Made by a program: the position numbers and the translations under genes. Positions 38,472 through 47,269 of a stretch of 64,000 bases of DNA are shown here, piece after piece. Numbering within the stretch: the stretch's first letter is position 1; every line of letters starts with the position of its first letter. Below the pieces are notes generated by a model that did no database searches, was not told the DNA's origin, and saw nothing but the letters and a program-made list of their open reading frames with translations. The DNA is from an uncultured Bacteroidota bacterium (GTDB lineage Bacteria; Bacteroidota; Bacteroidia; Flavobacteriales; Flavobacteriaceae), in the NCBI GenBank assembly GCA_902557655.1, contig CACEAZ010000005.1, positions 17,859-81,858 of the forward strand, read 5' to 3'.

Positions 38472-40829
38472 CTAAAAATCAATAGAAAAACCAAAAGAAG
38501 GGATCATAGACTCCCTATTTACATCAATTTCCACTAGGTTATAAGGAGTGATAATATTTCCACTACCATCCCTTTCCAACCCAAATTCTGACGGCGATGG
38601 TATTTTTTGAGCAAGAAGATTTAAAATTTCAATAAAGAAGTTTACAGAAATATTCTCTTTATTCCATTTTTTGTCAAACCTTATATCTACTTGTGAAAAG
38701 TTTCCAAGTTTAACATTCCCAAGCTCTGAATAATCTAGGATCATATTAGGATAATTTGCTAAGCTTGCATCCAAATTATAGGGCACATAAGGAGTTTTAC
38801 CTGAAAAACGCCATCTTGAACTTATTTCCCAATTCTTTTTGAGCTTATAACCTCCACTAAAAGAGGATAGATGTTTACTGTCCCATACGGAGGGTAAATA
38901 ATTTCCGTTTAAATCTGTAAACTCACTCTTAAAGAACGTGTAAGAAAATATTCCGTAAAAATTATTAGTCAACTTTTGTTGAAAAAGAAATTCTAGTCCT
39001 CTTGTTTTTCCTTTTCCGTCTGTTACAATATTTTCATTACCTAAGACTTCAAAATCAGCTCCTTTATTTGCAAGAGATACTCCGTCAACTACAGAAATTG
39101 GAAATTGATCATATTTTTTTAAAAATCCCTCAACAGATATTTTTGATGCATTTCCTAAAGCATAGTCAAAGCCCGTTACAAAGTGATTGCTTTTTGTATA
39201 TTGAGCATCTTGATTAGCAAACTCTCCTAAATTGTTTTTAAATCCAAGAACTGTATAAACAGGAATCTTATAATAGGTACCTAAACTTGAATTCCATTTT
39301 AACCTTCTATCTTTTGAAATTGACAGAGAGGTCGATAATCTAGGAGATAAATTGTTTGTTAGTTTAGATCCACTGCTAAAAGTGTCTTCGTCGGAGCGAA
39401 TTCCGATTGATACATCAAGTTTATTTTCAAAAAAGCTCTTAGAAATATTCCCAAATAACCCATATTTATAAAAATTAAATTTGGCTATATATTCTGCTTG
39501 ATTATATAGATCAGATGTATTATTGAAGTAATCTGAGTATTGAATATTTCCACCCCATGATATTTTCCAATTATTTACATAATTCACCGTTTTTAATCTT
39601 AATTTAGTTTCCCATTCATGAGAATCATTTCTAAAATAAAGTCCATTTAAGTTTTCATTATCAACGTATCTAGAAAAGATGTTTTTTAATTTATTTGTAC
39701 TAAGAGCTAGGATAAATTGACCCTTTTTTTCCTTAAAGTTTCTGATCCACGAAATACCAGTTGTTGTTGAATTTTGCTGAATTATAGGAACTTGTTCTAA
39801 AAATGATTGCTGGGTAAAATCAAAATCATCTGGAGCTTCAACCGAAAAATCATCGATTGCTCCAAGCCCTATAAAATTTATCGAGCTATAATCATCTATT
39901 TTGTGGTTTACTTTCCACTGAAAGTCCCAATAATCAGGTCTAATTGGTAGTCCAATTAGTTCAAAAAGAAACTGTAGGTAACTTTTTCTTGCAGAAAAAA
40001 TAAAAGTGGTCTTATTGTCTTCGCTTTTTGAAAAAGGGCCTTCAATAGTTATTGCGGAATCACTTGCTCCAAATCTAAAATTACCGCTTATTTCCTTTGG
40101 ATTTCCATTTTTCTGATTGAACTGTAATACACCACTAAGTGGATTGTCATATTCGACTCCAAATGCAGAAGTACTTAAAGTTACCTCATCAATAAATGAA
40201 ATATTTATCATTCCTTGTGGCCCTCCTGCACTACCTTGTGTGCTAAAGTGATTAATATTAGGAATTTCGATCTCATCCAAATAATATACAGTTTCGTTTG
40301 GTGCACCACCCCTAATTATAATATCATTTCTAAATCCTCCAACAGATGGAGAAAGACCTGGCATACTTTGAACTACCTTTGTTACATCATTATCAGCACC
40401 AGGATAACTTTCAATCTCAACTCTTGAAAAAGTATTAATTGAAAGAGGAGTTTCTATAGACTTTTTAAAAGGGCTTTCATATAAAATAATCTCTTCAAGC
40501 TCTTCAGAAGATTCAACAAGAAGAATTTCAAGAGTTTGATTTCCTTTACTTTTAATTATGATATTAAAAATCTTCTTAGATTGGTAACCTACATAGCTTA
40601 CAGAAAGGTTATAAGATTTTGGAGAAATGTTTGTGATTTCAAAAAATCCGTTTTCGTCCGAAATTGCACCTTTTTCTGTTCCTTCAATAATTACATTGGC
40701 GCCTAATAGAGGTAGTTGGCTTTTCGAATCATATATATAACCATTTATTGAACCATCAATTTGAGAAAATAATAGTGTGGGCAAAACTAATAATAATGAT
40801 AAAATGTTCTTCACTTTTAAAGATATCAC
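38472..40829 (-). CDS. TonB-dependent receptor with carboxypeptidase-like N-terminal domain
   Basis: The 785-aa receptor has a signal peptide (about 1-22), a carboxypeptidase-like domain (SINGYIYDSKSQLPLLGANV, about 25-110) and a plug with PGADNDVTKVVQSMPGLSPSVGGFRNDIIIRGGAPNETVYYLDEIEIPNINHF. The barrel ends SMIPSFGFSIDF. The GG(A)PNET-YYLDEIE plug is a recognisable Bacteroidota subfamily of unknown substrate. It lies 17 nt after the CDGSH gene and is probably cotranscribed with it and the DUF819 permease. No SusD-like partner is adjacent. Confidence 0.92.
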   Translation of the reverse strand: MISLKVKNILSLLLVLPTLLFSQIDGSINGYIYDSKSQLPLLGANVIIEGTEKGAISDENGFFEITNISPKSYNLSVSYVGYQSKKIFNIIIKSKGNQTLEILLVESSEELEEIILYESPFKKSIETPLSINTFSRVEIESYPGADNDVTKVVQSMPGLSPSVGGFRNDIIIRGGAPNETVYYLDEIEIPNINHFSTQGSAGGPQGMINISFIDEVTLSTSAFGVEYDNPLSGVLQFNQKNGNPKEISGNFRFGASDSAITIEGPFSKSEDNKTTFIFSARKSYLQFLFELIGLPIRPDYWDFQWKVNHKIDDYSSINFIGLGAIDDFSVEAPDDFDFTQQSFLEQVPIIQQNSTTTGISWIRNFKEKKGQFILALSTNKLKNIFSRYVDNENLNGLYFRNDSHEWETKLRLKTVNYVNNWKISWGGNIQYSDYFNNTSDLYNQAEYIAKFNFYKYGLFGNISKSFFENKLDVSIGIRSDEDTFSSGSKLTNNLSPRLSTSLSISKDRRLKWNSSLGTYYKIPVYTVLGFKNNLGEFANQDAQYTKSNHFVTGFDYALGNASKISVEGFLKKYDQFPISVVDGVSLANKGADFEVLGNENIVTDGKGKTRGLEFLFQQKLTNNFYGIFSYTFFKSEFTDLNGNYLPSVWDSKHLSSFSGGYKLKKNWEISSRWRFSGKTPYVPYNLDASLANYPNMILDYSELGNVKLGNFSQVDIRFDKKWNKENISVNFFIEILNLLAQKIPSPSEFGLERDGSGNIITPYNLVEIDVNRESMIPSFGFSIDF

Positions 40830-40846
40830 AAATTTTATTCCATGAT

Positions 40847-41026
40847 TTAATCAATTTTGTGTGAACCATCACAAAAGGGAAGTTTTTTGGATTTAGCACA
40901 ACCACACAATGTAAATCTTTCTCCATGAGGAATTTCATTGCCATTAACGTCAGTTAAATTAACCTTACCATAAACAACTATTTGACCCTTTTCTTTTCTA
41001 AATATATGAGTAGTTTTCTTTTCCAT
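40847..41026 (-). CDS. CDGSH iron-sulfur domain protein (not in ORF track)
   Basis: This 59-aa gene is below the length limit of the ORF track. It translates to a protein beginning MEKKTTHIF and ending in CGCAKSKKLPFCDGSHKID. That is the complete CDGSH signature C-x-C-x2-S-x3-P-x-C-D-G-S-H, with ligands Cys41, Cys43, Cys52 and His56 for a redox-active 2Fe-2S cluster. It has no membrane anchor, so it should be cytosolic. It lies 3 nt after the DUF819 gene and 17 nt before the TBDR gene, all on the minus strand. The 62-aa ORF at 40756-40944 is a shadow of it. Confidence 0.93.
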   Translation of the reverse strand: MEKKTTHIFRKEKGQIVVYGKVNLTDVNGNEIPHGERFTLCGCAKSKKLPFCDGSHKID

Positions 41027-41029
41027 TAA

Positions 41030-42283
41030 TTATAAGTTTGAAGTATACTCCATTAGCCATGTACATATCATTGCACCATAAGTACCTACCACATATCCAA
41101 ATACAGCTAATAACACACCAACAGTTGCCAAAGAAGGATGGAACGCTGCAGCAACAACGGGAGCAGATGCAGCACCACCAACGTTTGCTTGACTTCCAAC
41201 AGCTAAAAAGAAGTACGGGGCTCTGATTAATTTTGCTACAGCGATAAGCAAAATTGCATGAATTGACATCCATATTAAACCTATAAGAATCAGCTTGGGT
41301 TCATCTAGAATTGATCCCAAATCCATTTTCATCCCAATTGTAGCTACCAATATATATATAAAGATACTTCCAATTTTACTTGCACCAACCCCTTCAAAAT
41401 TTCTCGCTTTAGTGAATGATAGACCAATTCCTATAAATGTTGCAATTGAAATCATCCAAAAAAACTTTGAAGCAAAAGATGATAATCCTGAGCTTTTATC
41501 AGCAACGGCTTCAAAATTAGAGGTTAAAAATTCAGATATATATTCAGCACCTAAATGTGAAAAACCAACTGTTCCAAAAGCAATAGCCAGAAGAATCATA
41601 TAATCTGTTAAGCTTGGAATTCTTTTACTACTATTTGAAAATGAAGTTACTTTTTCTTTTAATTCCTCGATGGCAGAAGTATCAGCTTTTAACCATTTAT
41701 TAATAGACTTTTTCTTTCCAATTCCAAATAAAATCATAGCCATCCAAATGTTAGCTACCACTATATCAACCAATACCATACCGCCGTACTTTTGAGGATT
41801 ATACTCAAAAATTTCTAACATAGCAGCTTGATTAGCACCGCCACCAATCCAACTTCCAGCTAGAGTTGACAGCCCTCTCCAAATTGCGTCTGGACCAGCT
41901 CCGTTAAATAATTCGGGGAAAAACATTGATAAAATTAAAATTGATATGGGCCCTCCAATTATGATTCCGATAGTCCCTGTAAAAAACATGACTAATGCTT
42001 TATATCCAAGATTATAAATTGCTTTCAAGTCTATACTTAGTGTCATCAATAATAAGGATGCCGGAAGTAAGTATCGACTTGCAATATAATAGGTCTGAGA
42101 TTCTTCAGATGAAATTATTCCCAAAGAATTGAAAATGGCTGGAATAAAATAACACATCAGAAGTCCTGGAATGACTTTGTAAAATTTAAACCAGAATCCT
42201 TTATTTTTAGATTCTGTGTAGAAAACAAAACCTAATGAAATCATTAAAATTCCAAATACTATAGCATCATTTGTAAAAGGCAT
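41030..42283 (-). CDS. DUF819-family membrane protein (putative permease)
   Basis: The 417-aa protein has about ten to twelve hydrophobic segments. Family-like features include GLSTLAGSWIGGGANQAAMLE, a motif often found in this group, and GSQANVGGAASAPVVAAAFHPSLATVGVLLAVFGYVVGTYGA near the C terminus. DUF819 proteins are YjcL-like integral membrane proteins whose substrate is not known to me; the two-repeat arrangement resembles ion/solute transporters. It is first in a unit with the CDGSH protein and a TBDR, under the promoter at 42306-42334. Confidence 0.9.
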   Translation of the reverse strand: MPFTNDAIVFGILMISLGFVFYTESKNKGFWFKFYKVIPGLLMCYFIPAIFNSLGIISSEESQTYYIASRYLLPASLLLMTLSIDLKAIYNLGYKALVMFFTGTIGIIIGGPISILILSMFFPELFNGAGPDAIWRGLSTLAGSWIGGGANQAAMLEIFEYNPQKYGGMVLVDIVVANIWMAMILFGIGKKKSINKWLKADTSAIEELKEKVTSFSNSSKRIPSLTDYMILLAIAFGTVGFSHLGAEYISEFLTSNFEAVADKSSGLSSFASKFFWMISIATFIGIGLSFTKARNFEGVGASKIGSIFIYILVATIGMKMDLGSILDEPKLILIGLIWMSIHAILLIAVAKLIRAPYFFLAVGSQANVGGAASAPVVAAAFHPSLATVGVLLAVFGYVVGTYGAMICTWLMEYTSNL

Positions 42284-42305
42284 AATATGTTATTTATAAT
42301 CTTAA

Positions 42306-42334
42306 CAAAAATAGTATCATTTTTTAACTAGCAA
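42306..42334 (-). promoter_or_regulatory. Promoter of the DUF819-CDGSH-TBDR unit
   Basis: On the minus strand TTG (42334-42332) and TATTTTTG (42313-42306) lie 18 nt apart, matching the Bacteroidota consensus. The leader before the ATG at 42283 would be about 16 nt. Confidence 0.55.
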
Positions 42335-42376
42335 TTAATTCTTATATTTAATTGTTAATTAAAAGATTTCTAAATT

Positions 42377-42800
42377 ATGAGTGAAAAAGTAATATGGGAG
42401 GGAACTCCTTCACAAAAATTAAATTTCTTTTCTTATTTGTTTTGGTTATTACCCATCCTTTGGATGGGATTAGGGTTACTTGTTTCTTTGTGGAAATACT
42501 TACAAATTAAAACTTGGAAAATAAAAATCACTAACCAAAGAATTATCGAAGAAAAGGGTATATTTTCAAAAAACGATAAATGAATTAGAATTATTTAGAG
42601 TCAAAGATATTATACTTAAAAAATCTTTTTGGGACCGGATACTAGGAATATCACAAATTTATTTGAGAACTTCTGATAAATCAAATCCCCATTATATATT
42701 ATACGGAATAATTGACGGAGATCAATTGAGAGAAAATCTCAGGAATATTGTAGAGAAAAGAAGAGAAGAAAAAGGAGTTGTTGAAAGAGATTTTGAATAA
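42377..42800 (+). pseudogene. Bacterial PH-domain (bPH_2) membrane protein gene with a frameshift
   Basis: The first ORF (68 aa) has a membrane segment (about 17-41) and the start of a PH-like domain (TWKIKITNQRIIEEKGIFSK), then stops at 42583. The sequence continues in the +1 frame for 75 codons as TINELELFRVKDIILKKSFWD...YLRTSDKSNPHYILYGI, the rest of the same domain. The frames meet at a run of six A (42568-42573); five A would give one ORF of about 140 aa with the expected SKTINELELFRVKDI junction. It may be a pseudogene, a sequencing error, or use slippage. No ATG restarts the second half. Confidence 0.85.
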
Positions 42801-42803
42801 AAT

Positions 42804-44651
42804 CTATTCAACCGTAACCGACTTTGCTAGATTTCTTGGTTGATCAACGTCTTTACCCAGCAACACTGCAATATGGTAAGAAAGTAGTTGAAGAGGAATA
42901 ACGGTGATAAAAGGAGTTATAGATTCAACACTATCAGGAACTTCTATAACGTGATCAGCAATTTTTTTAACTTCTTTGTCCCCCTCAGAAACAATAGCTA
43001 CTATTTTTCCTTTTCTAGATTTAATTTCCTGAATATTGCTTACAATTTTATCATAGTTTATTTTATTGGTAGCAATAACTATTGTTGGCATATCCTTGTC
43101 AATCAAAGCAATTGGACCGTGTTTCATTTCAGCTGCAGGATACCCTTCAGCATGGATATAAGAAATTTCTTTAAGCTTTAAAGCTCCTTCTAAAGCAATC
43201 GGAAAGTTATAGCCCCTTCCTAGATATAAACAGTTTTTAGATTTTTTGAACTCTTTTGCTATTTTTTTTATTTTATTATTCTTTGCAAGAGTTTTGTGTA
43301 CATAATCTCCAATTTTTGAAATTTCATAAATATATTTTTGAAATATTTTTTCTGAAATAATGCCCTTTGACTTGCTTAATTTAACTGCAATTAAATAAAG
43401 AACAGTCATTTGAGTGGTAAATGCTTTTGTAGAAGCTACTCCAATTTCAGGCCCGGCATGTGTATATGAACCAGTGTCAGATTCCCTGGCTATTGAGGAA
43501 CCAACAACATTACAGATTCCATAAACAAATGCTCCTTTTGACTTAGCTAGTTTAATAGCTGCTAAAGTATCAGCGGTTTCGCCAGACTGAGAAATAGCAA
43601 TGATAATGTCATTTTTATCAACTACAGGATCTCTGTATCTAAACTCGGAAGCATATTCAACTTCTACAGGAATTCTTGCTATTTTTTCAAACATGTATTC
43701 GGCAACCAAAGCTGAATGCCATGATGTGCCACATGCTATAATTGTTATTTTATTAGCAGATAAAAATTTATTAATGTAATCATCTACACCCGACAATTTG
43801 ATTATACCTTTTGAAATATTCAATCTTCCTCTTAATGTATCTTCAATGGCTTTTGGTTGTTCATAAATCTCTTTTAACATGTAATGATCAAAGCCCTTTT
43901 TTTCTATTTTATCTAAACTTAGCTCTAACCTACTTACAGTTGGAGAAATAATTTTATCATCAACTATCTTTCTGTAAAAGGTTTCTTTATGATTTCTTAT
44001 AATGGCTAGTTCACCGTCCTCCAAATAAACTACATTTTTAGTGTATTCGATAAATGGAGTTACATCACTTCCAATAAAATATTCGTCATCACCAACTCCA
44101 ATACAAAGAGGACTACCCAATTTAGCGACCACAATTTCATCAGGTTTGTCATTATCAATAACTGCAATTGCATATGCTCCTATGGCTTGATTTAACGCAA
44201 TTTGAACTGCTTCACCTAACTTTACATCTTCTTTAGTTTTTACGTATTCAATTAAATTAACCAAAACTTCTGTGTCAGTTTCAGATTTAAATGTGAACCC
44301 TTCTTTGACAAGTTTTTGTTTTATTGTTGAGTAATTTTCAATGATTCCGTTATGTACTAGACAAAGTTTATTGGAATTAGAAAATTGAGGATGTGCATTA
44401 ACATTATTAGGTTCTCCGTGAGTGGCCCATCTGGTGTGTCCAATACCTAAGCCACCTTTTAAATTTTTTCTTTTGGATAAGCTTTTCTCAAGTTTACTTA
44501 TTTTTCCTTTGGATTTACAGCTAGCAATTGTATCTCCGTTGTAAATAGCTATCCCTGCGCTATCATATCCGCGATACTCAAGCCTTTTTAATCCATTTAA
44601 AATTATATCCAATGAATTTCTTCCACCTAAGTAACCTACAATTCCACACAT
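42804..44651 (-). CDS. glmS: Glutamine-fructose-6-phosphate aminotransferase
   Basis: The 615-aa enzyme makes glucosamine 6-phosphate, the entry to peptidoglycan and lipopolysaccharide sugars. After Met removal the catalytic Cys is N-terminal (MCGIVGYLGGRNSLDI). The glutaminase domain shows GIGHTRWATHGEPN and HNGIIENY. Two SIS domains follow (ACGTSWHSALVAEYMFE, ISQSGETADTLAAI, YLGRGYNFPIALEGALKLKEISYIHAEGY), then the C-terminal DQPRNLAKSVTVE. It follows the DUF4270 gene and ends 4 nt from the PH-domain reading frame. No glmS ribozyme is evident. Confidence 0.98.
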   Translation of the reverse strand: MCGIVGYLGGRNSLDIILNGLKRLEYRGYDSAGIAIYNGDTIASCKSKGKISKLEKSLSKRKNLKGGLGIGHTRWATHGEPNNVNAHPQFSNSNKLCLVHNGIIENYSTIKQKLVKEGFTFKSETDTEVLVNLIEYVKTKEDVKLGEAVQIALNQAIGAYAIAVIDNDKPDEIVVAKLGSPLCIGVGDDEYFIGSDVTPFIEYTKNVVYLEDGELAIIRNHKETFYRKIVDDKIISPTVSRLELSLDKIEKKGFDHYMLKEIYEQPKAIEDTLRGRLNISKGIIKLSGVDDYINKFLSANKITIIACGTSWHSALVAEYMFEKIARIPVEVEYASEFRYRDPVVDKNDIIIAISQSGETADTLAAIKLAKSKGAFVYGICNVVGSSIARESDTGSYTHAGPEIGVASTKAFTTQMTVLYLIAVKLSKSKGIISEKIFQKYIYEISKIGDYVHKTLAKNNKIKKIAKEFKKSKNCLYLGRGYNFPIALEGALKLKEISYIHAEGYPAAEMKHGPIALIDKDMPTIVIATNKINYDKIVSNIQEIKSRKGKIVAIVSEGDKEVKKIADHVIEVPDSVESITPFITVIPLQLLSYHIAVLLGKDVDQPRNLAKSVTVE

Positions 44652-44717
44652 AATATCAAATTAACGGATTTAGTTTTTAACGAATCAATTTTTTAATATG
44701 AATTATAATATCCAGCA

Positions 44718-46361
44718 CTAATCTTCAGGCTCAGTATAATATATTTTAATCATTGGTCTTTTTTCAGGATCAACACTTAAATTTCCGTGAATAATAGTGC
44801 CTTTTGGGCTTAAAATTATTCCAGACGCTAAGCTTTTATTATCAGACGTATCCTCATCTAAGATTCCGTAATTTTGAACTGAAGCAATGTCTGAGATTAC
44901 CGCAAGCCCTAGCTTAGCATTGGTGGAGTCTCTAAGAATTAAATTATTGAGGTGTTCTGTAATTCTTACTTTGTATTTTACTCCTCGATTATCTGACAAA
45001 CTATCTCTTGTTAACGGGACTAAATGATTGATTTTTGCATTTATAGTTGTCGAGCTTACAGATTGGTCGAGAAAATAATCTATTAATGCAGAGTTCTGAT
45101 CATGGTTGTATATATAAATTCTATCAGGCTCATCATCATTAAGATAATTTTGATTTACAAAGAATTCAATAAAAGCTTCATTTATAATTCTTTTAGGCTG
45201 ATCTGAAATTTCATCATAGAAATAGTTTTTAAAATGTTCAAATTCACCAACTTCCTCACCAATCTCGTTTATTGCTGTTCCAGAAAATAAATCAAGTTTT
45301 GTTATGACTCCTTCCCCTCCATCAAGATAAATATTTTCATTGCCACTAGTCTGATCAATCAAAGATACATCGATAAGATTTTCATTGTCAAATACGTTAA
45401 ATAAATTACCGGAAAAGTTCATTATATATTCGTGCTGATTTGTTTCAACTTCATCAACAGGTCCGGTATCACTATCTCCGATTGTGGTATTGTCTGAAGT
45501 GTAATGTATTGTAAGTTTTGAATTAGAAGAAGCTAAATTTAATAACATCATTGTACCATCTTGACCTACATTTTCAATTTTTATGTATAGTCCCCTAAAA
45601 AAATCTTTGAAGTTTGACTCATTTGTTAAAACTGGATTATTTTGATTCTCAAAGAAATTGTTTTCCCAAAAACTATCATTTGGATTATCGAGTTTAAATC
45701 TTAATGCTGGAGCAAGCCTTTGTGAAACAAACGTATTTCCAGCTGTATCAATTTCTGTCAAATTAATTTGCTCTTCACTTGGTGTAAAATCTTCAATTTC
45801 AAAAAGGAGCTCTCCTTCCAATTGATATGAATCAATTGCTTCTTCTAAAGATAAAGAAGCGTTAGAAAAATAACTTTGACTTGAGTCAAAATCTGCATAT
45901 GGATCAAAAGTTCTTAGGAAAAAATTATTTCTGAAAACTGAAATTTTGATCGGAGAATCTCCATATACCGAATCAATTTCATATGTAATATCACCTTCCT
46001 CACTAGTTTCAACTCCCCTAGAGTAGTAAGGCATTGTAAGCACAACAGAGTCTAGAACAACATTATCCCCAAAATCGTGATTGTATTCATTGGGTACGAT
46101 TTGGCCAACAAAACTACTTATCGAATTTCCATATTGGGGGTGATTATAACTACCTAATAAGAATGAAGGGAGACTATTCGTTTGAACAGGATTTACTTTT
46201 TCAGAAAAATTTTTCAGGCTATATTCAATACTATTGGTGGAGAAATTTATGGCATTTTCAGAATTAATTACTTCAGAATCAAAGCTTACAAAGTCTTTTT
46301 CACAAGATGTAATAAGCAATAGAAAAACTAATATTTTAATTTTATTTAGATTCATTATCAC
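44718..46361 (-). CDS. DUF4270 outer-surface lipoprotein
   Basis: The 547-aa lipoprotein has lipobox LITSC (Cys near residue 20) and many beta-strand-like segments. Typical DUF4270 features are SLPSFLLGSYNHPQYG near residue 63, the ALRFKLDN segment, YLDGGEGVITKLDLF, and a C-terminal GIILSPKGTIIHGN...RPMIKIYYTEPE. Function is not established; such proteins are widespread in Bacteroidota next to glycogen synthase and glmS, as here. Its start codon touches the stop of the glycogen synthase gene. It may act at the cell surface. Confidence 0.88.
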   Translation of the reverse strand: MIMNLNKIKILVFLLLITSCEKDFVSFDSEVINSENAINFSTNSIEYSLKNFSEKVNPVQTNSLPSFLLGSYNHPQYGNSISSFVGQIVPNEYNHDFGDNVVLDSVVLTMPYYSRGVETSEEGDITYEIDSVYGDSPIKISVFRNNFFLRTFDPYADFDSSQSYFSNASLSLEEAIDSYQLEGELLFEIEDFTPSEEQINLTEIDTAGNTFVSQRLAPALRFKLDNPNDSFWENNFFENQNNPVLTNESNFKDFFRGLYIKIENVGQDGTMMLLNLASSNSKLTIHYTSDNTTIGDSDTGPVDEVETNQHEYIMNFSGNLFNVFDNENLIDVSLIDQTSGNENIYLDGGEGVITKLDLFSGTAINEIGEEVGEFEHFKNYFYDEISDQPKRIINEAFIEFFVNQNYLNDDEPDRIYIYNHDQNSALIDYFLDQSVSSTTINAKINHLVPLTRDSLSDNRGVKYKVRITEHLNNLILRDSTNAKLGLAVISDIASVQNYGILDEDTSDNKSLASGIILSPKGTIIHGNLSVDPEKRPMIKIYYTEPED

Positions 46362-47167
46362 TAATCGAACAAATTATTATAGAATTCTAAATATGATTCG
46401 GAAAAAGAATCTTTAGGTTGAAAGTTAAGAATAGGATTTTTATAAGATTTTAAATATTCTATAGTTTTTGACGACACATTTTCAGAACCTAAAATAATTC
46501 CATCTGAATAATCAATGGCAATTCTCATAAGATTTTCATAAGTGGGCTCTATTAAATCAGAAATATTTTTTTTATCAATTTCGTCAAACAATACTTTATT
46601 GATCATATCATTATTCAAGCTTTTTTCAAATTCATTAGCGTATAGTGAAGTGACAATTTTGCTTTTTTGAAAGATCGGCTCATTTTTAAAATTTTCTTTT
46701 AGGTAAATTGGTAATAACGCTGACATCCACCCATGAATATGTATAATATCGGGAGACCAGTTTAGCCTTTTAATAGTTTCCAAAACCCCTTTTGCAAAAA
46801 ATATACACCTTTCATCATTGTCTTTGAACAATTTATCACCAGAATCTTTAAAAGTAGCTTTCCTGTTAAAGTATTCTTCATTATCGATAAAATACACCTG
46901 AATTCTTTCTTTTGGAATTGATGCAACCTTTATTATCAAAGGCATATCAAGGTCATTAACCACAAGATTAAGTCCAGATAACCTTATTACCTCGTGCAGC
47001 TGATGTCTTCTTTCATTAATATTTCCGTATTTAGGCATAAAAATTCTAATTTGCCCACCCTGTTTGTTAACCATTTTAGGTATTTCAAAAGACATTGAAG
47101 AAATTTCATTTTCTGGCAAATATGGAACTACTTCTGAGGATACATATAAAATCTTTCTGTTTTTCAT
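46361..47167 (-). CDS. Glycogen/starch synthase, GT5 N-terminal domain only
   Basis: The protein from the ATG at 47167 is 268 aa and begins MKNRKILYVSSEVVPYLPE, the N-terminal GT5 signature. PDIIHIHGWMSALLPIYLK and GIILGSENVS are also GT5-like. The C-terminal GT-B domain of true glycogen synthases (about 470 aa) is missing; Bacteroidota often carry this single-domain form. The ORF track starts 47 codons earlier, but that extension crosses the promoter at 47201-47233. Whether it is catalytic is unknown. It heads a unit with DUF4270 and perhaps glmS, divergent from panC. Confidence 0.85.
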   Translation of the reverse strand: MKNRKILYVSSEVVPYLPENEISSMSFEIPKMVNKQGGQIRIFMPKYGNINERRHQLHEVIRLSGLNLVVNDLDMPLIIKVASIPKERIQVYFIDNEEYFNRKATFKDSGDKLFKDNDERCIFFAKGVLETIKRLNWSPDIIHIHGWMSALLPIYLKENFKNEPIFQKSKIVTSLYANEFEKSLNNDMINKVLFDEIDKKNISDLIEPTYENLMRIAIDYSDGIILGSENVSSKTIEYLKSYKNPILNFQPKDSFSESYLEFYNNLFD

Positions 47168-47200
47168 CAATTCTTTTTTTGAAGTGTCCCTTAGAGCAAG

Positions 47201-47233
47201 CAAAATTACAAAAATTATGTAGATTAATTGCAA
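47201..47233 (-). promoter_or_regulatory. Promoter of the glycogen synthase-DUF4270 unit
   Basis: On the minus strand TTG (47233-47231) and TAATTTTG (47208-47201) are 22 nt apart, within the consensus range. It predicts a leader of about 27 nt to the ATG at 47167 and argues against the longer ORF. Confidence 0.5.
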
Positions 47234-47269
47234 AGTATTAAGTTTACATGCTGTTAATTTTTTATTAAA

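Noticed and set aside
40756-40944. 62-aa minus-strand ORF (MAMKFLMEKDL...)
   Set aside because: It is out of frame with the CDGSH gene at 40847-41026, which has the full metal-binding motif.
42566-42583. Programmed -1 frameshift at A-AAA-AAC in the PH-domain gene
   Set aside because: The heptamer looks slippery, but the continuing frame is +1, not -1, so a standard -1 signal does not explain it.
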